NCBI RefSeq assembly: GCF_026151205.1
Contig: NC_087076.1
Location: 801,192 to 865,191, forward strand
Source: Bolinopsis microptera
Taxonomy: Eukaryota; Ctenophora; Tentaculata; Lobata; Bolinopsidae
Direction: 5' to 3'
DNA length: 64,000 bases
The notes below the pieces were generated by a model that worked only from the letters and a program-made list of their open reading frames with translations, was not told where the DNA came from and did not search any database. Shown here piece by piece: positions 55,626-64,000 of this stretch. How positions within the stretch are numbered: the stretch's first letter is position 1; the number at the start of each line of letters is the position of its first letter. The position numbers and the translations under genes were made by a program.

Positions 55626-58600
55626 GTTGCCATTATCGGTACAAAATTTTTTATCGCGATAATCGATAATTTTTTCAAAATTATCGCGATAATATCGGTT
55701 ATCGGCGATAAATTTGGCAATATAATTGAAGTAATATTTGTATGCACTCTGCATACTTGCATTATGCTCCTATGCTATGTTACATCTTGTGCTGATTGCT
55801 TTGTTAAAGAATCAATTGCAATATTGCCCTTTTATTTAACAAGGCCCATATTTCATAGACAAAATATGTTTTTAAAGATGATTATTGCTACTATCAAAAA
55901 ATTTTTAAAAGTTTGCTGCCTGTTAGCTGTGAACAGACCCATCTCCCGTGCAAGGGTATCTGTCCTTGCTACCGTAGTCGAATCGCTGCCCTAATGTAGG
56001 TCTGATAATTCTTTTGTCAGCGGAATAGGACTGGAATCTGGCATCAGAAATTGTGGGAGTCGTCTGTGAGTCCTGAGGACCAATCGTCGAACTACTTGCG
56101 AAGCTCAATCGCTGTTAGTCTCTTTCTGATTAAACAACCGCTGGTGCAGAGACTTAGAGTTACGTATCAAGGTTGACTTTGTGATCATTCTGTATTCTTG
56201 TCCTACATCTTCATCTAGAAAACCGGGGTCCGAGTAGAACTTTACCAGCGATACGAAGTGAAGGTTCTTTCTCTTGGCATATCGTGTACGTAGCCTATCG
56301 GACAGGCTTCGAGAAAATGGCGAGTCTATCTCAGATCTCTTCTAGCTTGCTGTCAAGTTACAGTCTTGAACGGTGCGAGAGCTAACTCAGTCTCTTCTAC
56401 ATCCAGTTTTAGATTTCTTAGCTCCAAGTCATCTAAAATTCCGTGTACTGCATCAGTTATCCGGTCATATCTCTCCAACATACTGCACAGCAAGCTCAAA
56501 CGGGTTTTGTAGTCTCGTTGCAGTGTGAGTTCCTTTCTGTGCTTCAACAAACAAAGAAACAACAATAACTACGTCTGACCATACAACCTCCAAGTTACCT
56601 ACTAGATGCGGAAAAAACCATCACACTGCAAATTATGCTAGCACTGGGTTTCAACTTTACAAACAGAGAAATAGATTCGAAAAATATGTTAAATGTTTAG
56701 TACAGGGAAATCCGTCTGAAAAAATCGATCTGCTGACACACGAAGCTTTCAGAGGATTTTTGACGTTTTTGAGTCCCATTAGGTGCCCTTTATGGCTGAC
56801 CAACTTTTCCAAACTTTTCCACGTGGCTTAAGGCCACTTTTTGCCACTTTACCACTTTTTACCACCTTTCTTGTTTGTCGAATATCTTTAGTTGTGAACA
56901 TCGTAAAAGGTTGCGAATCAATCGAGTGTGTTCATATTATCAGGAAGAAAAACTTTTGTTCGAACAATTTTTACGTCAGATAATAAGTTAATTGGATAAT
57001 TATCAATTAACCAATTAGCAAAATTCTAAAAAATTTTTATTGGCTAAAAATGATCGGAATAGCTTAAAACACGGAGAAAAGTAGTTTTTAGAAAAATTTG
57101 TAAAATTTTTCACTTACATTTTTTTTTCGAGACTTATAAAAATTTCGAAAATTCAAAATATTTTTTTCCGCCAAAAGTGATCAAATTGCATGAAACGCGG
57201 AGAAAAATGTTTTTCAAAAAAAACTTAGTCAATTTTTCGTTTCAACAATACTTAAATCACCAATATTTGTAGTTGGAGTTCAGTAAATCTCGGCAGATTT
57301 TAGTAATAATCAGGAATTACTAACTCTGAGTGGAAAGGTCTGAAACTGAAAAACGTTAAGTTTAACCATACGATCGCGATATAAGAGTTTCATAACTAAT
57401 TACAATACAGCCTTATCGATTTTCATAGAAACTGCACCAATGGCACAGTCAAGATCGAAACGATAGCATGCTGTACTGTCATTTTATTGATTTCAATGAT
57501 GAATCAGTGGGGTTAAGATAATCACATTTGTAATAAATAAAACCTCTCTGTACCGCAATTGTGCTATCTAACCGGCCTACCTGTTATTACCAGACCTCTT
57601 TCTTTTTCCTCAACAATCAAACCGAGTTGTTCATATCGCATTTGGTGTGTGATGGTAAACTATGTAGTAATAGCATATCGGACTATATTCAATCACCAAC
57701 TACGACACAGTACGTGTATATTATATGGCTCTTAATGAGGTTTATGAAACGCTTTATTCGTGAGAAACCCGGTATAGAGAGGTTTTACAGTTTATCACGA
57801 AAACGTCTACTTGGTCTCATGGCTCATTTACAGTTCGAAGAAGGGCAAGAACAGATCAGGGAAACTGAGGAACAGCCAGGTCCAGGAAGCAAGTGTAAAT
57901 ACACCTTCCAACATCTAACTGTGACTGTTTTGTATTGTACTGCATACCGCTTCATTTGCGGGTCCCAAATCCCCCCCAATTCAGGGTGGGGCTAAAGTAA
58001 AATCAACAAAAAAAAGGAAGTTTTGAAAGTGTCGGGCAAGGGGGTTTAAAAAACCGGAAAAATAATTCAGGAAATTTCCCCGGAAAAAAAGGGGGGGGGA
58101 TATTTTGGAAAAAATGGACTTGATCAGGGGGAAATTTTTTTGTCTTATTTAAAAGTTTTGAAATCCCCGGCGTAAGGAAAAAAAAGTTTCCGGGGAGGAT
58201 AAAGGGGGGGAAGAACCCCTTTTAAACAATGGAAAGAAATGAAAATGAAATTGTTTAATTAAAAATTGGTTATTAGGGGGGGTTTTTGGGGGAGGGTGGG
58301 GGGTTGGAGGAACTAAATTTTTTTTTTTTCCGTTTCCGGTACCCCCCGGGGGGAATTTTAACTTTTTCCTTTTCGCCCCGCAAAAAAAAAGAAAGGGAAA
58401 ATTTTTTGATAAAGAAAAAAAAATAGGGGGAAAAAAAAAAAGAAAAAAAAAAGAAAAACCCCAAAAGGGAAAAAAATAAATGGAAAAGGGAAAAAAAAAA
58501 GAATAAAAGAAAAAAAAAAATTTTCCACCCACCCAAATATATAACCCCCGGGAAGGGGAAAAAAAGGGCGGCAAACCCCCCTTTTTTAACCCCGGGGGGG

Positions 58601-59822
58601 GGGAAAAACGGGGAAATTCTTTTAACAACCCCCCCCTCATTAAACAAAAAAGACAAAAAGGGCCCCGTCACTTTTCCCCCCCCCCAAAAAAAGGCTTTTA
58701 AAAAAAACTCTTTTCCCCCTTCCATTTCCCCCCCTTTTTTTTTCCCTTTCCCCCCGGAGAATTTTCCCCCCTTTTTTTCCCAAAACTCCCCTTTTTGGGA
58801 AAACCAAAAAGCTAATTTTTTAAAACTTTTTTTCCCCTTTCCAAGGGCCCCTTTTGGGGTTTTTTTTTTTTTTCCCCCCCCCCCCCCCCCCCCCTTTTCT
58901 CCTTTTTTCTACATCAACCTAAAATTTTTTTTGGGGGTTTTTTTTTTTTACCCCCCTTTTTTTTTAAAAATTGCCCCCCTTTAAAAAAACCCCTTTTCCA
59001 AACCCCCCCCCTTTTCCACGTTTTCCAAAAAAAAAGGGGGGGTTTTTCTGGGCCCCCCGCCCGTTAAAAAAGGGGGGGGACTTTACCTTCTTCCCCTTCC
59101 CCGGGGGTTTTTCAAACCTTTTTTTTTCACCCTTCTTTCCCCCGGTTTTCGCAAATTCCATTTTTCCCCCCCCATCTTTTGGGCGCCCAATTTCCCAAAA
59201 CCCCCCCCACCCACCCCCCCCTTTCCGGCCCCTTCCCCGCCCCCCCCCGCCTTTCCCCGCCCCTTTTTTTTGACGGAACCCAAAAGGAAAAATCACCCCC
59301 CCCAACAGGGGAAAAAAGCCCCCTAACCCCCTGCAGACGAAAAAGAAACCCCGGACGGGAAATTTTAAAATCCCACCCAAGTAAAAGGACAAGTACCCGA
59401 TAAAAAAATGGAAAATTTCCCCAAACCCCCCCAAAACCCCCCCCCCCCCTCAAAACAAACCCTTTCCTTTTTTAAAGGGGCCCCGCCCCCCTTTTTTTTT
59501 TTGGTTCGAACCCCCCCTTCCCCCCCAAAAAAAAGGGTTTTAAATCCGTTAAAAAAAAAGCCAAAATTTTTTATAGGGGTTTTTTCAGCAAAAGCGCCAA
59601 AATTTTTAAAAAAAAAGGGGAAAAGTTTTAAAAAAAAATTTCTACAAACTTAAAACGTTTGTGTAAATTTAATTTTTTTTTTTGATTTTTTCTTTTTTTT
59701 TACTTTAAAAAAAACCTTACCTGGAAAAAATTTGGGAAAAGGGGGGAAATTTACGTAATCGATAACGATTTCTTGGGAAAATTATCGCCCGTAATTATCG
59801 GCCGATATAATCGGTGGCACCT
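55626..59822 (-). mobile_element. Degenerate hAT-like DNA transposon (probable)
   Basis: The left end (tagggttgccattatcggta, near 55,621) and the right end (tcggtggcacctagaccc, near 59,810) are roughly inverted. Both are rich in the word ttatcgcgataat and variants, as sub-terminal binding sites would be. On the minus strand, broken frames at 56,353-56,565 (LKLDVEETELALAPFKTVT) and 55,920-56,110 resemble hAT transposase, where a W/L-rich helix precedes an L-x-PF-x-x-T motif. The transposase is not intact, and much of the right half is unreliable sequence. Confidence 0.4.
57996..59756. other. Homopolymer-distorted, unreliable sequence
   Basis: Nearly all positions fall in runs of the same base (aaaaaaa, ggggggg, ccccccc, ttttttt), unlike the sequence on either side. 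This is what a poorly polished long-read consensus looks like. Open frames here (Pro-, Gly-, Lys- and Phe-rich) should not be annotated. Confidence 0.85.
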
Positions 59823-60837
59823 AGACCCACCCTCTTCACTGTTCCAGGTGCGTATCTAGTCACTGGTCACCGTCCTGTAGCTCTTCCCATTGCCTGTGTT
59901 TAATTTTGTATCAGGTTTTAACTTACTCAGAACAGTGGGTATTTAAAATGCACACTACACCCCCTGTGAACAGTGGTATTTAACTTGCCTCACTACACCC
60001 CCTAGTGAACAGTACGTATTAACTGCACACTTCACCCTTGTGACAGTGGTATTTCTAATAGACTCCGCACGTGTTTTAATGGTAGAAATATTGTGTAGCA
60101 ATTGTGACTGATAGATATATATTATATAATGTGATGTATTGCTGCAAAATACCATTGCTAGAACTCAGTCCTCGTCCCCCTCAAAATCAAAAACTTTCTC
60201 AGATGTTTTTGAAATATTGGTGAACCTGGTCTCAGCGTTTCTGTTTTGTGTGTAAGAAATTACGTAAGCTTTTCTGCGCTCGTCTAGTGCACGAAAGGAT
60301 GATTTTGGTAATTATCCTGAAATTAGAATACTATTTATGTCCTAAAAATTTGTTAAATATATTTGGTTTGAGAAACTGTACAGTTCAAAGTGCTTTAATT
60401 GCAGGGGCAGGAAGGATATATAATAATTTAAATGTGGAGAATAACGAATTGAAAAAGTTTCATGAAATTTCAAATATTTCATAAAAACTGTAATAATTCG
60501 TTTGAACTGTAAATTTAAATTTTTGTTTTTTTTTGATTTTAGCTTATTTTTTTGAGGCGTTCAATAAAAAGATTCCTTTACTTCTGGAAAAGTAGTGTAG
60601 TGAGATATGTGCAGGATTTCAGTATTGATACGATTTTATATTAATAGTTACTTAATATAAACAGTGCTTACTAGATACTCCTTCTTTGAATGAAGGAGGG
60701 GTAGTTCCGTAGGGCAGGTTGCTCTTCCTGTATTTAGGAGTATGTTTTAGTGCTTGTAAGGGAGGTTGTGAGAACCTAGGTATCTTCTGGTCTATGTTAC
60801 TCGAAATAGAGGAGGGGGGGTGAGCCCCCTCCCCAAT
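59823..60837 (+). other. Non-coding; a threefold imperfect repeat near 59,940-60,060
   Basis: The phrase gcacactacaccccctgtgaacagtggtattt recurs three times at about 50-bp spacing with small differences. The short open frames here lack domains and splice signals. Confidence 0.45.
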
Positions 60838-60936
60838 CAGGGACAAAAAGGATTTCGCAATTATTTTGGGCCAAATTCATCAAATAATGGTTAAAAATCA
60901 CGATTTCGTACTTGACCGCGATTTCCTTTTGTCCCC
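60838..60936 (+). mobile_element. Second copy of the hAT-type MITE, right end eroded
   Basis: Starts cagggacaaaaaggatttcg and ends gcgatttccttttgtccc, then runs into about 17 C. It shares the interior words ttttgggccaaatt and ggttaaaaatcacgattt with the copy at 42,399. Target duplication is not visible because the right end is lost in the C run. Confidence 0.8.
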
Positions 60937-60982
60937 CCCCCCCCCCCCCCCCCACCAATAGAAACATAAACCTATGTCGGAG

Positions 60983-61174
60983 TTAAGCCTCGTTACGTAT
61001 CATTGAGGGCGAGCAGCTCCAACTCCGGGGACAAGGACACCGGTTCTGCCACACATCATTAACACACCCGCACAGCTCCTCGCGAGGGGACTTCTCCTCC
61101 CTTATCTCGTAGTATTTCGTGCTTGGTTCCAGAGCTCTGTCCTTGTGATATCGAGGGCCTCTTTCTCCAGGACA
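60983..61174 (-). CDS. Minus-strand terminal exon, Cys-rich protein of unknown family
   Basis: After the acceptor aaaactacag the minus strand reads CPGERGPRYHKDRALEPSTK, then YYEIREEKSPREEL, then CGCVNDVWQNRCPCPRSWSC and SPSMIRNEA before TAA (63 codons, phase 0). The amino-acid composition is coding-like and there are seven cysteines, six of them in the C-terminal half. No start codon: upstream exons are needed. It may belong with the exon at 62,528-62,722, but phases do not prove it. Confidence 0.5.
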   Translation of the reverse strand, partial: CPGERGPRYHKDRALEPSTKYYEIREEKSPREELCGCVNDVWQNRCPCPRSWSCSPSMIRNEA

Positions 61175-62527
61175 CTGTAGTTTTTTTATACCAAAGTTCA
61201 GTTGTCCATGTTGCGGAGGGCACCTGTATGGATATTGGTTAGGAGAAGTTAAGAGGAAGTTAATCTGCTGCTTGTTATCTTGCTTTCAATCTGCTTGTAA
61301 TGTCTGTAGCTAGGTAACCTGAGTTGCAAGAGCTTTACAAACCTGATCAGTGTCTCATTGGCCTGGGTCCAAAGTCAGTTGTCAATCAATGAGGGGAGCG
61401 TTGGGAACACCTTGGAGCGTTCTTAGTCAGGTGAAGTTAACTGAGGAATCCATTGTCCACAGGTGCTTTAGAGTTGAAGTAGTACCTTTTGTAATAAACT
61501 TAAATTATGAATTTTATTCTAACCATCTCCAGAAAGAAATCGTTTTACAAATTGACTTTCTATTATTTGGAAACTCTAAATCAGAACCAGAATGTGGCTA
61601 TTAAGGTACGTAAGGTTATAAGCTTAAGTTACTAAGGGTTACTAAGTTACTATATGTGATTGTGGAGTATAAGTAAAACTAAGGTTATGAGAGTGAGAAT
61701 GTGGCTTCTAAGTAACTAAGGTTACTAAGAGTGAGAATGTGGCTTCTAAGTAACTAAGGTTACTAAGCTAAGGTTACTAAGGTTACTATAAGTGATAATG
61801 TGGCTACTAAGTATTAACTAACCGGAGATCCTCTAGAGTGAGAGTCTGTGCAGCGATGGGCCACGTTTATGGTAAAACCTTTCAGTCAAGCCCAGCTTCT
61901 CTCTTTGCAAGTAGCTACATCTGGGGACCTGGTGGTCGCGGTGGGGGGGTAGAGTAGACTAGTGCAACTAGTGGCTGACAGTAGCACATCATTATGGTTC
62001 TCTCTGTAAACCGTGCTGACAGTACGATATTTCATTAACTTAAACGACAAAATAAAACGACAATTAATGCGAATTTAACCTTTTAAACATGCCATGTGAT
62101 ATGGGTACGTATCTTCTGTCACTTTGATTCACAAACATATGTAGGCTTGTCGAATTACAAACGTAAGTTTGCAATTTGGGATCGGAATTAAGGATCAAGC
62201 GACATTAAGCATTTGTACTGTGCTTAAAAGTACCAAGCATTATTATATGATCTATATTGGTTCTCATTTTAGCTCTTTCATGGTCCCCTTTAAAGGTAAA
62301 GAATTAAGCATCATTACTTCATTCAATCAGCGGGTTGATATCGTTTTTCGGTAAAAATTATCAAATATTTAGTGTTATCAAGAAAATAGGAGATAACTTT
62401 GATGTATCTAGTTATCTGGGGTTTATCATCGGTAAATCTAATTTATGTTAAGGATTTTTTACCGGAAATTGTTGTCCTTGATGAATCGTCACGTACAGCT
62501 CAATTCTATTTTATTAATGTGGAAATG
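61175..62527 (+). other. Intergenic or intron sequence with ggttactaag repeats
   Basis: A degenerate tandem repeat of aaggttacta units lies at 61,603-61,815. A minus-strand candidate exon near 61,860-61,910 (CSYLQREKLGLTER between ccccag and AAAG|gtttta) could not be placed in phase with its neighbours. Confidence 0.4.
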
Positions 62528-62722
62528 TTAGACGACATATGACGTGCTCCTCTTGTGACTCAAGTAGTCATCCCCATATTTACTTGAGGTATTGGGAGTG
62601 TACCGAGACTGTGGTAATCCTTTAAAATACATACTGATTCTAGTCACTCTATCAATTTCATTTATAACAAAGTAATCTACCTCTCCTATAGTTGAATTAA
62701 CAGCCCAGTGAGCTAATCTGTC
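62528..62722 (-). CDS. Minus-strand exon, unknown protein
   Basis: Follows a good acceptor (tttcccatttgtag) and reads DRLAHWAVNSTIGEVDYFVI, then NEIDRVTRISMYFKGLPQSR, then YTPNTSSKYGDDYLSHKRST to a TAA (64 codons). Internal donor-like sites (ATCA|gtatgt and TCAA|gtaaat) could end it earlier. Codon use and composition look coding. I do not recognise the family. Confidence 0.5.
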   Translation of the reverse strand, partial: DRLAHWAVNSTIGEVDYFVINEIDRVTRISMYFKGLPQSRYTPNTSSKYGDDYLSHKRSTSYVV

Positions 62723-62834
62723 CTACAAATGGGAAAATATTTATTATCGTATAAAGTTATAAAATATAGATCTAATATAAAATTTAATGTTTACTAAGAT
62801 CACCTATTTGCAGCTCAATGCATGTAGGGTCACT

Positions 62835-63060
62835 GAGGTTTCTTAAGGGTACTTAGCTTAAGTTACTAGGTTACTTAGCTAAGGTTACTAAGGTGACGAA
62901 GCTAAAAATAGAGTTACTAAGGGTACTAAGTTTAATGTTATCTGATAGCTAAAGTTTACTAAGGTTACTATAGCTAAGGTATAAGTTAATAGTTACGATT
63001 GGGTTACTAAAGTATTCGAAGGTTGATTTTAAGGTTACTATTGCTAAAGTTTATTTTGTG
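62835..63060 (+). repeat. Degenerate ggttactaag repeat
   Basis: Irregular tandem copies of taaggttactaag and similar, matching the repeat at 61,603-61,815 and flanking the minus-strand exons. Base quality falls off toward its right end. Confidence 0.7.
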
Positions 63061-63720
63061 TCGTAGTGGACGTTTGTTTCTACTTCCACTACGGAGGTTG
63101 CGGAGATGGGTAGGGTGCTTAGACCTGACTTGGGGGACTGTGACGGTCACCTATTACTTTGAGAGGGTGGGGGGTTGGGGCTGCAGGCTGGTTTCTAGCT
63201 CGGGCGTGTGGGCGGCGGAGGGTAGTACTGGGCGTGGGGGAGTGAGCTGTGGTTTTGGCGCAGTATCTAACACATCTGTTGTATTATGTGGCCCTTTGGC
63301 TGGGGTGTTGGGTGTTGTTAAAGGGAGATCGAGGGGGTGATGGAGGTGTTGGGTTGGGGGCTGGGTTCGAACGGCGGATTGTTTGCTGTGGGGGTGGTGA
63401 AATGAGAGGGGAGTAAGGGGGGAGGGTGTAGGGGTAAGGTTTGAGTTAAATGGGGTGTGGGAATAGGGGTATTGTTATGGGAGAGGAGGATGTGTGGTGG
63501 ATTGGTAGTGGTTGGGGGTTGGTGGGGGAGGGGAGGGAGGGGAGGTGGGTTGAGGGGTTGGGGAGGAGGGTGGTGGGTGGGGGGGGGGGGGGGGAGGGGG
63601 AAGAGTGGGTGGGTGTTGGGGGGGGGGGGGTGGGGGGTTGGGGGGGGGGGGGGGGGGGGTTGGGGGGGGAGTGGTGGGGGAGGGGGGGGGGTGGGGGTTG
63701 GGGGGGGGGGGGGGGGGGGT

Positions 63721-63751
<31 letters not shown>

Positions 63752-64000
63752 GTAGGTGTAGTTGGGGGGGGGGGGGGAGTGGGGGGGGGGGGGGGGTTTG
63801 GGGTTGGGGGGGGGGTTGGGGGGGGGTGGGTTTTTTGTTGGTGGGGGTTTATTTTTGGTGTGTATGTGTTGGGGGGGGGTGGTTTAGGTTGTGGTTGGGG
63901 GGGGGGGGGGGGAGAGAGGTATTGTGGGTTTGGGGGGTAGTGGGTGGTTTTGGTGTTGAGAGGTGGGGGGTTTGGGGGGGTTTGGGTTTGTTTGGTGGTT
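63061..64000. other. Low-quality G/T-rich end of the window
   Basis: From about 63,060 the sequence becomes G- and T-rich with almost no A or C and ends in long G runs. This looks like the degraded edge of a contig or a collapsed repeat, similar in style to 21,501-22,500. Poly-Gly open frames are artefacts. Confidence 0.8.

Noticed and set aside
58149-59653. Many long Phe-, Pro-, Gly- and Lys-rich open frames
   Set aside because: They fall in homopolymer-distorted sequence and overlap on all strands.
63450-63940. Polyglycine open frames at the window end
   Set aside because: G-run artefact in low-quality sequence.

Overview
The window is animal nuclear DNA. Genes are split by GT-AG introns and encode metazoan protein families: a vinculin/alpha-catenin relative, an EF-hand calbindin/secretagogin relative, a secreted fucolectin-plus-sushi protein and a C2H2 zinc-finger protein. 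The standard genetic code fits, non-coding DNA is AT-rich, and tandem repeats and transposons are abundant. An invertebrate is likely. The phylum cannot be fixed from the sequence, though an early-branching animal such as a cnidarian or sponge would fit. No bacterial operon, CRISPR array, rRNA or tRNA was recognised.

Bases 1 to about 20,590 hold one plus-strand gene for a very large vinculin-family protein. Ten exons, with one provisional junction, give more than 1,750 residues, and the 3' end is lost beyond a sequence gap at 21,401-21,500. Between the usual central bundle region and a tail-like exon at 20,469 the protein carries extra helical-bundle units. Five introns are filled by tandem arrays that start or end at splice sites, including about 140 apparently identical copies of a 40-bp unit that contains the 5' splice site. 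Exons of a calbindin/secretagogin-like gene, and two more exons, lie on the opposite strand in one intron. A 38-bp minisatellite follows the gap (to 26,036).

Bases 26,040-33,000 and 37,600-44,100 are repeat-rich and largely non-coding. They hold a 1.16-kb TA-flanked inverted-repeat transposon and a second partial copy, both sitting at the same point of a 199-bp repeat. They also hold a 149-bp hAT-type MITE with perfect 8-bp target duplications and several dispersed repeat families. Between them, at 33,041-37,582, is a complete five-exon gene for a secreted lectin-like/sushi protein (313 residues). One of its introns contains a 1.37-kb near-perfect foldback bounded by TTAA.

Bases 44,124-49,445 are a nearly full-length non-LTR retrotransposon (tandem 5' monomers, endonuclease, reverse transcriptase, RNase H, zinc knuckle, A-rich tail) flanked by an 11-bp target duplication. 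Its ORF2 is broken by frameshifts. Two plus-strand genes follow: an apparently intronless 442-residue protein of unknown function (51,166-52,494) and a five-exon zinc-finger protein (52,835-54,911, 497 residues). Beyond 55,600 lies a hAT-like transposon remnant, then a stretch of homopolymer-distorted sequence (about 57,996-59,756), two orphan minus-strand exons (60,983-61,174 and 62,528-62,722), and a degraded G-rich end. Sequence quality is poor at 21,501-22,500, 57,996-59,756 and 63,060-64,000.
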